A program made the translations under genes and the position numbers. The notes beneath the pieces were generated by a model, which worked only from the letters and a program-made list of their open reading frames with translations, did not search any database and had not been told where the DNA came from. Shown piece by piece: positions 35,101 to 46,573 of a stretch of 64,000 nucleotides of DNA. Numbering within the stretch: the stretch's first letter is position 1; each line of letters opens with the position of its first letter. Source of the stretch: Daphnia carinata (Eukaryota; Arthropoda; Branchiopoda; Diplostraca; Daphniidae); assembly GCF_022539665.2 (NCBI RefSeq), contig NC_081335.1, positions 3,534,001 to 3,598,000 of the forward strand, in the 5' to 3' direction.

Positions 35101-38100
35101 GATTCGTGTCCCAACACACGGTTTTGATGCTATGGCCGCATGGAAGAGACCGAAGTATTTCCTGGAGACATCTTTCAATGGGTTTGCAACATATACCCTT
35201 TTGTGTATGTCCACATGGCATTCGACGGTTGACTGTAGCCAGGCAAGGGATAACAATTAGTATTCCAGGACAGACGAACTCCGAAACGTGACCGCAGTCT
35301 AACTTTTTCTCGTCCATTATGCCACAATCATATTCTGATGGATCGTCAGAACATTTCATCCATTTCGGATGACCGCAGAGCAATTTCTTGCACACCATTT
35401 CTTTGCAAGGGAATTGCAATAGAAAATGGTGAATTTTCGATTGATAACAAGGAATTTTTGTAGTGTGGGAACAGGTAAACCTGTGTTCGATTTCCGTTGT
35501 GCAAAGTGAATCGTCCGGTGGCACAGAACAAGGAATCTGTTGGCTGTGTCCACATGGAAGTAATTTTTGTACTAAGACGGGACAGGGAATTCTTGAAACA
35601 TTTGTTTTCTTCGAGCACATGATGTAATGTTCATGCATGCACGGTTTCATAATTACCGGTACACGTTCGTGACATGCAACTTCGAGAATATTTGTCGAGC
35701 AGGGCATGGATTGGCTGTGACCACAAGCCAGTGTTTTCTCAACGTTTTCGAGACAATTTCGCGTATGGGATCCGTCCGTGTGACACGTAAGTTTACATCC
35801 ATGGCCGCAGGGCAGCTCAGCTGCACAAATTTCACGACAAAACGATCCAACAGGAAAATCTTCAGGACGTATTACCTACAAAGTTTAATCAAAGAGTCGG
35901 TTATCAAAGAAATGTACGGAAAACGTATGCAAATCCAAAATACTTTATGAACGGTTTGGGTGTGGTAACGGCACTGAAGAGGAATCGCTTCACCAATTTC
36001 TCCGTGTTCCAATAAAACCTTTTCCATATGATCCCAAAGTGGACTTGCTGTGGCCAGCATACGGATATTACCCAGAATGTAAAGTCCGTTGCGTGCGCGA
36101 GACAGAGCCACGCAGACGCGGTTGTCAATGCGCAGGAAGCCAACAGAGTTACGTGTGTTGTTGCGCACCAAGGACAAAATGATAATGTCATTCTCTTCAC
36201 CCTGGAAATTGTCAACCACCGTCATACGAACGTCGGCCAATGCATTCGATTTGTAATTTTTGCGAGCGATTAGGAGCTGATGTAGCTGTGCGGTGTAGGT
36301 AGCCAAGATGGTGATTCGCTTGCCAGAAACTTGTTTATCTTGCATCAAATACAGAGCTAAGCGAAGGGCCATTGCAACTTCATTCAGATTATAAAAACTG
36401 CTTCCTTCCTCCTTCTCCGGATGATTGTGATGATAGAAAAACACCTGAAAACGATAACGTGGTAAAAACTACGAAAAACATTGCAAGAGATGTTTTAAAT
36501 TACGTCGTTTTGCATTCCCGGAATACGGGGATGGTCATAGACACTACTGTGATTTTCTAATTGCGCGTAGACAGCTGGGACTATCAACCGTGCTATTTCA
36601 GGTCGCATTCGATGCTGAACACCGAGTCTAACTGCCTTCATGCCACCCATGATGAGACGTTCAAACAGTGATACGTCCAAATGATATTTCGTTGCCAGCT
36701 GGTGTACGTTCACGGACGGTCGCAGCTGCTGGTGATCCCCTAAAATCGAGAATAACTGTGAATAGTTCTTAATTTCAAATGAACGCAATACTTACCAATC
36801 ATAATCAAGTGTTGGCAATCGGCCGTTAATGAACACACAATGTGCGACTCGAGAACTTCAGCGGCTTCTTCCACGATAACTATCATAGAAATATTATATT
36901 AAGCGGATTAAATTTTTTAAAAAGCAAAACGTTTACAAGGTATACCTATTTTGGATTTAAGTGATTCGAGTAGTGTCCGATTTTTAGCTGCTCCCGTGGT
37001 GGTCATGCCAACAACGTCTGCAGTACGACAAAGAGCAGCAAGTGCCTCACCCTTGAGTTCATTATATTCTTTGATATTTTCTTCGTAGTCCTTTTCTGTA
37101 TCACGTAAATCTTGGTTAACGATGTCCTGGTAGCTGCGTTTCCACTGCGCAAAGAGCATCCAGCGTTTGCTTAATGGCATAGTCATGATTTCATTGGCTG
37201 AAACTTCCGACTCGCAAGTCTCGTAAGGCATCGCTAAAAGCAAATCACGAATGGACTGCATTCTCTCCATTTGATTGTGGGCGAAATTTGCGAATATTTT
37301 CTCCTCCATATCTTCATGGCCTTCTTCGGTTTCACACCACGGGACATATTCGCCATCATCAACGTTATCAGTAACAGGATTGGGCAACACTGCAGGGCTG
37401 ATTTCTTCCCTGGCCAAACGTAACTCCTCTGAGTAGTCTTCATCGTCGACTATGTCTTCGTTCATGTCGTTGTCAATACGGTCAGGTATTTCAATATCTT
37501 CGGGTAGAAATTCAAAGGCGCTTTCCTCTCTCATAGCTGTGGCCGCTTTCGCTACTTGGCTCCTATTGCGATGATTCATTCGTATTTCACGGAGTACTTT
37601 AAACAGTTGACGATGGTTTGACCAGCCGAGCCACCACTTGAGGATGTTGGCTTTACGTTTTTGTTTACATTGGCGCCGGTCTGCGTGTTCAAACACCTCC
37701 GATATTTCAGCGCTGATGACACCTCTACCTTTCAATTCAGCAACTTGGAGAATCTCGAATTGTGTTTGGCGCATTTTCCGTTGAATAACATCAATTTGCA
37801 CCTCCATTTTGGCCCGTATCTGAAATACAATTTGATTAATTTTCATAAAAACTGATTAACTGGATTTTAATGTACCTCTTTCATTCGGTAAAAGTAATAA
37901 AGGTAATTAGAATCGGAGTATTGGCCATGTTGCTGAGTTTGCATGACTCTGGATTTAACTTGATGCAAACTATAAGCTTCCAGTTTCGATGACTTCGACT
38001 GGCTTCCAATGCGAATGATTTTATTAGTCGTGCCAAGTATCCCTTCCAAAAACTGGTCCAAAGCGTGATTCTACATAATTCGAATTTCAAGCGGTAAATA

Positions 38101-40012
38101 AATTTTAAATGTTTCATTCGAGATGTGATATAAATTAAATAGATTGTTTACCGTATAGCATATAACGACGACCGGTGTTCGGCTATCTTGCCAGTTTTTA
38201 CCATGTTTCTTCCATAAAATTTTGTTTTTTAACCGCCAATCCATCCCTGAGGTTAACTGCAACTTGGGTGATAGATTTCCTATGTCTCCATTTTTTCCTT
38301 GCCAGAGATTTTGGTTTTCAAGCAATGAACGCAGTATTCGCAGGGCTAAGAATGTTTTGCCTGTGCCAGGTGGTCCTTGAATAAGTGCCACTCGATTTGT
38401 AAGGGCTTGCTGCAAGGCCTCGCATTGTCTCTTATCCAGACCCAAATTTTCAGCACTTGGCCAGGTTGTGAAGTCCATTAAGGTTTGAATTCTCAGAGGG
38501 GACTCTTTATCATTTCTAAGCATGTAAACTGGTGAGTCTGCGAGATACGATGGGATCATTTGACCTTTTTCCAAGCCAAGAAAGTAATCCAACATCGGGA
38601 AAGACTCGTAAGTGAAATCCTGCAGTACTTTAAGGACAGCCCGGTAGGGTTCAAAGAATACGACTGATTCGAGCATCACGTACACCTAGCAAAACACACG
38701 GTTAAGAAAATTAAGATATACGTAGTATAAAAATACTATTACCTTTTCTGTGAAATTATTTGGCAGGTCTGATGATTCGAGGGCCAATGTGACCTGGCCA
38801 TCTGCCAGTTCTTGTGGGTGGCTAAGTCATGAGGAAAGTTAAATCTCGTAAGTATTCACTTCGAAATCCATATTATGTAAAGGGTGAAAATGTAAACCTG
38901 TTTGCAACGCTGGCTACGATGACTTCTTTCATTCCGTCCCACAGGCAAACGAGCGATCCGTGAATAAGACGCCGACTCGTGATCCAATTTACTCGTGGCA
39001 ATCTCTCAAACTTAACCTTGTAAAACCGCCAAGATGTTTCGCGTTCTGGAACAAGGTGTCTGTCCTGGACCAGGCCGCTCCGTCTGAAGGTTACGTTGTA
39101 GTAAATCCTCACTTCCTGGACACCCCGCGGCCCAATCTGCCCAGATAACACTTTGGCCATGCCTTGTCGAAGTGGTTGCATAAAATCTTCCATCAAAAGA
39201 CGAAATTGAACGTCTCGATAAGTTTCAAGATCGCGATAAGCTCGACGAAGTAGATTGGGCCTAAGAAAGACTTGTTCCGGCCAGAAGATATCGTGTTGAT
39301 TTGGTACAACGTTCCAGTCGGTGATGTCGTCTGGTGGTTCACCAAGTAACGACTCCTCTGAAGTTCCAGAACCTAAAGCTGTTATATCGCCGGACGTGTT
39401 TTGGGTTTCGTTTCCCGAATCATCTTGCATCTTGTCCCCGGTTAGCATACTCTGAATGAGCTGAAGACGTTCAATAATTCGTGGTTGGAGCCCAAGATCC
39501 TGGATGGATTGGCCCTGAGTTGTGTTACAAAGATCAATAAAAAAATTTGGGCGGATAGCAACAGCCGCATTGGACGCGACGGTAATGTACAGGCTTGTTG
39601 TTTTACAAAGTGCTCTGAACAAATCTTCAAGCCTAAGCTTTTTACCAGAATTTTCGATGTCCAGTCTTGAAATATTAGTACAACACAAACCAAACTGGTG
39701 GTATAATTTTTTCTTTTCCATCATCTTGGCCATCTTCCTCAAATCGACATCCCCAAGCCTTTTGGATAGGCCACCTAGGATCAACCAGATGACTTCCGTG
39801 TCAGTTGGGTGAAACTCTTCTAAACCAGCCAATATTTTTTGAAGCCGAGAAAACATTTCGATTGGCGCCAGTTTGTCTCGTTCGTTGTACAGCTGACGTA
39901 GGGAAACGTTCGGTCCATGAACGGCATCCGTAGATTTCCGTTTGGTTTCCTTTTCAACTTTTTCCCTCCTTCTCTTAGCTTTCTTCTTAGGTGAGCTCGT
40001 TTGCCAAACCAT
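32189..40012 (-). CDS. Znfx1: ZNFX1-like SF1 helicase with NFX1-type zinc fingers
   Basis: Homologue of NFX1-type zinc finger-containing protein 1, an RNA helicase used in antiviral sensing in mammals and in small-RNA inheritance in C. elegans. Fifteen exons: 38898–40012, 38743–38821, 38152–38685, 37876–38070, 36946–37819, 36796–36879, 36504–36739, 35944–36444, 34619–35875, 34156–34550, 33854–34095, 33624–33795, 33450–33561, 33165–33364 and 32189–33104. All phases agree; 2,303 residues. An N-terminal helical region is followed by Walker A GPPGTGKT (about 502–509), the DExx-like VIVEEAAE (about 933), GDHQQLRP (about 961), VDNFQGEENDI and VALSRARNGLYILG (about 1115–1165). Residues about 1207–2000 hold some two dozen C-x-H knuckles. 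The last residues (CPECLD) end a final Cys cluster. The start ATG at 40012 encodes MVWQTSSPKKK; the frame upstream begins only with TTG. Confidence 0.95.
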
Positions 40013-41568
40013 TTTCGTAGAGCGGCGTATCACCAACTGATGTTTTTGTTGATACTAAACACATAATATAATGTCAGTAGAACCATTCCGTAATGTTCGG
40101 TCCATATCAGTAAGCCAGTGAGTCACATTTTAAAACATTTGGTAAGCATTGATCATGATAAAAGTACAATAAAAACAATTGTCGTAGAGTTCCAATGAAA
40201 GATAGGAAGCTATGATTAAAAATTTAAGCATGTTTTGTACTACCTACTACTTCTATTTCGACACGAAGGTATGCAGACGGTAAACAACAATTATGATTCA
40301 TGAACAGTTACGCCAATGTTTCCATGAAACTACTTACAGTTTTTTCCGTGAATAAGATACTTTATGCTTGACTTGTAGGAAGACAAACAAGTTGAAAAAG
40401 CGATGATGATTCACTCAGCCCGACAAGATTTTAGGCAAGCTTGCATTTATCAGTTTTACGCAATTCCAATTCATGTAAAGAAGATAACAAAACAGATCAC
40501 TTTGACTCACTTTGTAGCAAACACTGCGAGTCGGTAGTTCAACCGTTTTCATTATGGTGAGTTACAACAATTGGAAACGCAATCGACGTCGTGCAGACGT
40601 AAAAACTGGACATTTAGGCTAGGGACGCAAAGATCTGAACTGTGTGACCTTATAACGTCGTCTGAATTAGGAGTTACCTTGGAAAAGTACGAGTCGTTTT
40701 TTTTCGTAAAGCGATAAGAGGTGAGATTACCACCTAAGATGTTTATTACGAGATTTTTCTTTATATCCAAATTTTGCTAAAGTCTTGCCTGAAAAATCAA
40801 AAATCAAAGCACAATGAGCCACGATATATATTTGTATTTTATTGTTTGACTTGGGTTAAGGCAACAAGTACCTCAAAATGGCGTCTTACAGTCCAGACCA
40901 TAAATATAACGTTAAAAGGGCTGATTATGTCTAACAATCGGTTATCTCTGGTTATCTGAACCGTAAGTGTTTGATTCCTAGGTTTCGTTAGCAGTCGTCG
41001 GCATCAATTTTTTTTTTACAACGTGTGCTTTGTAATCTTTGTATTTTTCATTTCTTATCTTCTGTCTTTTTTAAAGCTAATACTTCTATTGTTACATCAA
41101 TGGCATGTGAGGCTATTGGCATATATCGTTAACCGGGAAAACGATGAGCGAAACTATCACATTTTCTTCTTGTTTCTTCCCAAAATGATTTTGGCATTAT
41201 AGGCAAAAAGTAATATTTTTTTCTCCCGAAAAACACTGAACCAACACACTCGATATCGGCCTTGGGTCGTACCTCTCCAGGCGCCATCTTTTAAAACGAT
41301 GCGGGGCAATCGGGGTAAACTCCTATTTTTGCCCCACCCCGCCCTGGTTAATGTAGTGGTTCCCCCGGTTCCCCCTTATGGCTATCTTCTAGGCGGGTTG
41401 GAACCCCGATTAAAGCCAATCGGGGTTGATTCATAATTTACCCACTCTTACGCAAAGAGGCTTGTAATAGATATGACAACGTTGATCCTTTATTTTTGTA
41501 TTTTGACAGAACGGTGTCAGGGTTTCAGGGTTGTGTTCTGACGTCGTACGTACGGTTCTGTTTTCATC
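40013..41568. other. Divergent intergenic region between ZNFX1-like and IAP genes
   Basis: This 1.56-kb segment separates two genes transcribed away from each other and should contain both promoters. I see no coding exon. A G/C-rich stretch at 41280–41430 stands out from the AT-rich surroundings and carries the hairpin listed next. Confidence 0.55.
41402..41427. repeat. Perfect 10-bp hairpin in G/C-rich island
   Basis: AACCCCGATT, a 6-nt loop (AAAGCC) and AATCGGGGTT form a perfect stem 142 nt before the IAP start codon. The related AATCGGGGTAAAC occurs upstream near 41309, so the island contains repeated pieces and may be a decayed short transposable element. Confidence 0.8.
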
Positions 41569-43462
41569 ATGCCCCAGGAATGGATAGTTCTTAAACGAGA
41601 AGATATTCGTTTACGAACTTTCAATGAACATTTTTCTGCTACATTTTTAAACCCACTTGTATTAGCTAAGGCTGGTTTCTTCTATGTTGGGGTTGATGAT
41701 CAGGTTCAGTGTGCATTCTGCAGAGGAGTGGTGAAAGATTGGGAGGTAGATGATGACCCAATAAGAGAACATCAGCGACTATTTCCGTCATGTCCTTTTG
41801 TACTGGGTTAGTTTTTAAATCTTGAAAATTTAGACAGAGCAATACTTGTACTGTATTTTTCAGGTTTACCCGTAGGAAATGTACCCTTGGGTGAAGATCA
41901 GTCGCCTCATGCCTTGGTTGAGCGGGCAACCTCTCTGCCTGTTCCACAGCAAATGAACACAGGATTTGGAGCCACACACCATTTTACTTCACAAATGAGA
42001 CCAAATGCCTTCCCAGATACAGGTAAAAAAACACTGAAAATGCCTTGCCAATATAATTTAAGGGTAATTTAACTTGTACATTTTTGTAGAACTGAGATCT
42101 TCAGAAAACATGCAGTTAAATGCTTTAGTTGGAGAAAACTTAGAAGAATTGGGTATAACAAAACATAGCGGGCCACGTTACATAACATACGCTACCCTTG
42201 ATGCACGATTAAAAAGTTATGGCCATTGGCCACCTCAACTAAAGCAGACTCCGCGGGCGATGGCTCAGGCCGGCTTCTTCCATCTTGGTAGCAATTACTT
42301 AGATTAAAACATGTTTTTTTACATCACATTATTGTAATTCTATCTAGGTACAAATGACCATGTAAATTGTTTTCATTGTGGATCGGGATTAAGAAACTGG
42401 GAGCCAGAAGATGACCCATGGCTTGAGCACGCTCGCTGGTTCCCTCAGTGTCGTTTTGTAATGTTGATGAAGGGTGAACAGTACATCAAAGAAGCGACCG
42501 AATCAATGTCTGCTCCTAAAGTTAGGCACTCCCTGGCGACTTCAGTGGGTAGTCAACCTTCCCCACCAAGGGAGATTTCTGAGGCCGAGTTGCGAATTTT
42601 ACTAGGCACCCCCGTTGTACAGACCGTTTTAGCAATGGGTGTGGATCTTTCGCGCGTTAAGCAGGCCTTGAAATACCAAATACGCAATACTGGGCAGCCT
42701 TTCGGTACTGTTGATTCACTTCTCGAAGCAGCTATTGAGTTCCAGCATTACAATGAACATCGCCAATCATTGGAAAATGGCAAGTAAGTATTTCAGTAGA
42801 TCAGGCTTCTATGGAAAAAGTAAATTGGGTGCTTCACTTCCTTTTCTCTTAAGCTATGAGGATGTGGAATGGCCATCGACCACATCTTTGCCTTCAGTTG
42901 GCCGGCATTCTTCTTCAGCAGAAAACACGAGGGAAGAAAATTCCATTTCACTTTCTGGGAGTGATGCCCGTAGAAGAATTACTCATGAAGATGCACCGTT
43001 GTCCTCGCAAATCAGATCTGAAACACATGCGCATCGGGAAGTCGCAATTCCAAAGGTGCTAGAAAACTCCGAAAAAGCAACAGGAAATCTCGGTATATCA
43101 GAAGTATCAGCCCAGCTTGGTAGCCAATGCAATGAAACTGATAGAAGTAATTCAGTCAAAAGCACAATTTTTATGAATTCGTTCTCATTATTTTATTTCG
43201 AATTGTAGCTCAAATTTTAGAGGAGGAGATACGACGCCTTAAGGAAGCGCGTCTCTGCAAAGTGTGCCTTGACGAGGAAGTATCAATTGCATACATTCCT
43301 TGTGGGCACATAGTAACATGCGTACAGTGTGCAGCTGGTAAAATAATTATTAACAATAAAGTATGTATTGAAATTTAATTTGTTGAACATTCTATAGCAT
43401 TGGAACATTGTCCTTTGTGCCGAAAAAACATTAAGGGCACTGTACGCATCTTCTTGTCCTAA
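41569..43462 (+). CDS. Inhibitor of apoptosis protein (two BIR domains, RING)
   Basis: IAP-family E3 ubiquitin ligase that would bind caspases through BIR domains. Exons 41569–41806, 41864–42022, 42090–42287, 42348–42783, 42854–43146, 43209–43337 and 43398–43462 give 505 residues with consistent phases. BIR1 lies at about 10–80 ([38 protein letters not shown]). BIR2 lies at about 155–230 ([31 protein letters not shown]). A UBA-like segment follows ([21 protein letters not shown]). The C-terminal RING reads [18 protein letters not shown], then [17 protein letters not shown], ending with the short hydrophobic tail usual for IAP RINGs. An AATAAA at 43669–43674 is a likely poly(A) signal. Confidence 0.96.
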
Positions 43463-43702
43463 ATCCGTTTGGAACGATACGTTTGCTAACGCAGTTATTA
43501 AACAATAGGACCCCCAGTATGATGTCCACAGTAAAATCCTAAGCTTTGAAAAATTTACCATTTTGTAAATTGAGAAATTTCACTGTTAATAAGTGTTTGG
43601 TACAGATCCGGTTTAGTTTTTACCTAAACTATTGTAAATTTCCTGAAAACCCACCGGCTTTAGTCTCAAATAAAACGAAACATCTCCTACCTCGATGACA
43701 AG

Positions 43703-43891
43703 GTGATGTTGGAAATGCTGCTGGTTTTGCAGTGTAATTTATGTTACCGACCGTGTTTGTTTGAAGGTGAGTTTTATTGCATGGAAATTGACGCCAGGTT
43801 GCATGTACAATGCATGCATCACACAATGGCAAATTTAAAATGTGCCTTTTGCTCTAAATTGACGTCAATAATTTTAATTGTTTTAGACTAG
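43703..43891 (+). CDS. Small Cys/His-rich open frame, uncertain
   Basis: A 62-codon frame downstream of the IAP poly(A) signal contains CNLCYRPC, HVQCMHH and LKCAFCSK, giving Cys-x2-Cys pairs at both ends like a small zinc-binding fold. It starts with ATG, but there is no clear promoter, splice pattern or known family. It could be a chance frame or an exon of an unannotated transcript. Confidence 0.2.
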   Translation: MMLEMLLVLQCNLCYRPCLFEGEFYCMEIDARLHVQCMHHTMANLKCAFCSKLTSIILIVLD

Positions 43892-44107
43892 CTGTTACAT
43901 TTACGTCTTTTTAGTATTATTAATTTCAACCTGTAGCATTTTAGGGCGCTAGAGGCGCTAAGAATACGGGGAGCGATAATCGGTGGTACCAATCAGAATA
44001 GCTCCAGCCCATACGTTGTATCGTTTACATATCTCTCGTCGTCTGCATTCGAAATACGTGCTGCAGTGTGCTCGTTGTTGCTCGAAATCTAAGTAAGTAA
44101 AAATACT

Positions 44108-44718
44108 ATGCATTCGAATCTCTCGCCCCACTTACATTCTCCTGAGTGCAATGAACTGATTCGTTTACTTTTGGAGTGTCATAAAGAGGTAATTTTTACC
44201 TGTTGAATGCAAGGCGTGAGTATACAAACTCACCGTGTGGTCAACCCAATCAAAAACTATGTGCTAATAGAAAAACTGTGACTTTTTTCCGTAGAACCCG
44301 GTTGGAAGATTCGTTGGTTTTTGCAACAAACAAGATACATTAATGGTTGCTTGCTTAAAACGAGAGGTATGAGTGTTAATATTTTTTTGTTAGCAAAGAA
44401 ATTGATGGCCAAAAATGTATTACATCAATGAGTCAATCAAGCATTTAAACCATGATATGTTATGAATACCAGGTTATTCCTGTGTGATTGTTGGACATCA
44501 TATAATTTTGTTTCTCATATTGAAGCTAACAGTTATTTTGAAAGTCATCTAGGATATAGAAATTTTATCCAAAATTCTCTTTTTGCAGTATAAATCAAAC
44601 TAAAAGTTTTAAATATTTTTTTTTCTAGCGAGAAACTAATAGAAGCTTGAACGCAGAAAAATCCAAACTCAAACGAGAAGAAGTGCAACGAAGACTACAA
44701 GAAAATACTTCTAGCTAA
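44108..44718 (+). CDS. Cmc2: COX assembly mitochondrial protein 2 homologue
   Basis: CMC2, a twin CX9C-type protein of the mitochondrial intermembrane space needed for cytochrome c oxidase assembly. Exons 44108–44188, 44295–44366 and 44629–44718 give 80 residues, matching the family size. The N-terminus [14 protein letters not shown] is characteristic. The cysteines fall in two pairs: C..LIRLLLEC and [10 protein letters not shown] basic helical tail ends the protein. The stop codon is 26 nt before the start of ABITRAM on the same strand, with no obvious promoter or poly(A) signal between them. Confidence 0.95.
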
Positions 44719-44744
44719 CAAACTGCCACAACAGCTCAACTACC

Positions 44745-45260
44745 ATGAATGTACCTCTTGAGGAATCAGTGACCCTGTCTGCCAAGTATCCAAGTGTTAT
44801 CGATCGTTACTTCACTCGGAGATATATTCAAAGAGAAGGAAAAAACGATACTTGTCTGTTATACCATTCAAATAAGATATGTTTAGTCACTTTAGCCAAA
44901 AGCCATGCAATTTTCGAGAAAGGATCTCCCATACGAAAAGTAAACTACAAAGTTGGTGAAAAGCTCGATCGAAGTGACAACAAAGTTCTCGGAAAAAAGA
45001 AGCATGGCGGGCAATGTGTAGATGAACATTCGATTCTTTGTATTGTTGAGTGTGAGGATGATTCTGTGTACTGTATAAGAGGAGGTGTCAAGGGTAAATT
45101 GATTGAGGTTAATGAAAATCTTATAGAGAATCCTCAGCTACTTTTCAACAAAGCTGAAACTGATGGTTATGTAGCTGTTGTGTTGCAAAAGCTTGGGGTT
45201 GAATGTAATATGTCAAATTCTGTTAGCAGAGAGGAATATGACAAAAATATAGATCAGTAA
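44745..45260 (+). CDS. Abitram: ABITRAM (FAM206/Simiate) homologue, single exon
   Basis: Actin-binding transcription modulator; the vertebrate protein is found in nuclear speckles and neuronal processes. The uninterrupted 171-residue frame matches FAM206 in outline: VIDRYFTRRYI, HSNKICLVTLAKSHAIFEKG, VLGKKKHGGQ, IRGGVKGKLIEVNENLI and DGYVAVVLQK. It begins 26 nt after the CMC2 stop. The sequence before its ATG (CTAAC, then CCACAACAG, 12 nt before the ATG) looks like a branch point and 3' splice acceptor. It may therefore be translated from a dicistronic mRNA, or join to an upstream exon by alternative splicing. Confidence 0.93.
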   Translation: MNVPLEESVTLSAKYPSVIDRYFTRRYIQREGKNDTCLLYHSNKICLVTLAKSHAIFEKGSPIRKVNYKVGEKLDRSDNKVLGKKKHGGQCVDEHSILCIVECEDDSVYCIRGGVKGKLIEVNENLIENPQLLFNKAETDGYVAVVLQKLGVECNMSNSVSREEYDKNIDQ

Positions 45261-45432
45261 ATGTACTTTCACCACTTGTACTCAATATTGAATACTAGAA
45301 AAACTTTTATAAAAATCATGAATTGTCTGTATTCTGGTGCACATTTCATGTCAAATCCATAATTTGCATTCACACTGACATAAGAAGAAGTTTTATCAAT
45401 CATGAAAGACATCACAGTCTTAAACAGCTACT

Positions 45433-45870
45433 CTAATCACTGTCCCAATTTTCATGATCTTCAAATTGCCTTTGAGCAGGAGGAGGCATGGTTAAATTAC
45501 CTGTAATTACAGATTTCATCCCATCTGCACACAAAATATTAATTAACACATTTGAAATACATATTTCTGTGGCATTTTGAAGCCAACTTACATGTGACGT
45601 GTATGGCATCAATCATTGCAATCCTATCAGGGCACGTCTCTAGGTGTTTTGCTTCATCTTCAGGAGCATAATGATGAAGGGCATTGTATGAGCAAATCAC
45701 AAATTCTTTATGAAGATTTGCCTATGAATTTTTTGGAAGCAATTAGTCTTGACTAAAATACGAAATCAATTGTGTCATACTCTGCGACAGTTGACAACAT
45801 GATGATGGGCTCGCGTGACTTTCATTACATGCGTTGGATTATATGGACAAACAAATTTTTGGTTCGACAT
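45433..45870 (-). CDS. GTSF1/Asterix-like CHHC zinc finger protein
   Basis: Small protein with two CHHC (U11-48K-type) zinc fingers; relatives such as GTSF1 and Drosophila Asterix act with Piwi in transposon silencing. Exons 45781–45870, 45592–45721 and 45433–45524 give about 103 residues. An alternative acceptor nearer the stop (exon 45433–45500) is also in frame and gives 95. Finger 1 is CPYNPTHVMKVTRAHHHVVNC. Finger 2 is CSYNALHHYAPEDEAKHLETC. The tail ends acidic with ENWDSD, as is common in this family. The start ATG at 45870 is immediately before finger 1. The gene is divergent from the Cramped-like gene. Confidence 0.9.
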
Positions 45871-46573
45871 TATGATTACCAAACAGATTTTTCCTTGATA
45901 CACGGGCTAAATTCGAGGAACTGATAATCCCTTCTTTAACGACACCAAATTCAAAATCAATTAAAGAATATTTTTTCCCTTTGTTTTTATAAGCTAATGC
46001 AAATGCATATGCTAAACAGCAAGTAAACTACAGAAGTGCAGCTGTTAGTCTGTTTTTCTCCCCTTCATTAAAAGCAACCACCTAATAAGGTAACAATTTA
46101 TTATTTCTAACTTTTAGATTCTATTTGGTTTTTTAAATTATTAGGACAGTAAACGAAAGAATTTTCAACATTTTTTCCTTATTATTGTTATTATTATGTT
46201 ATTTCGGCTGACATCTAGCGACGAGGTTATCTGTTTCGTTTGTTGGATTGTTGCGCTGAGCTCTACTGTCATAAAATAACGTTTCCCGCTTTTGTTGTTC
46301 GCTAAGATTGACGAAATTGCTATCGGATTGCAAACTTCCCTTGTTCGCTTGTTTGTTATAATTTTCAAGTTACAGGAGTTAAAACAGCATAATTGACGTG
46401 AAAGTGAACATTTCGTATACAGCTCCCCGTAGGTATACAATGATGTACGATAACTGTCCCAGTTCTTAGACTCGAGGGAGGCCAAGAGTGTGAACGTGTG
46501 GACATTAACCGATGCTTTATACCACCAACAGTTTTTATTTATATTTGAAAAAAAAGAAACATATAGTCTGAAG

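Noticed and set aside
46490-46573. Upstream ATG of the Cramped-like gene
   Set aside because: It is in frame, but the 28 added residues look like translated UTR; the ATG at 46574 gives a more plausible start. Not excluded.
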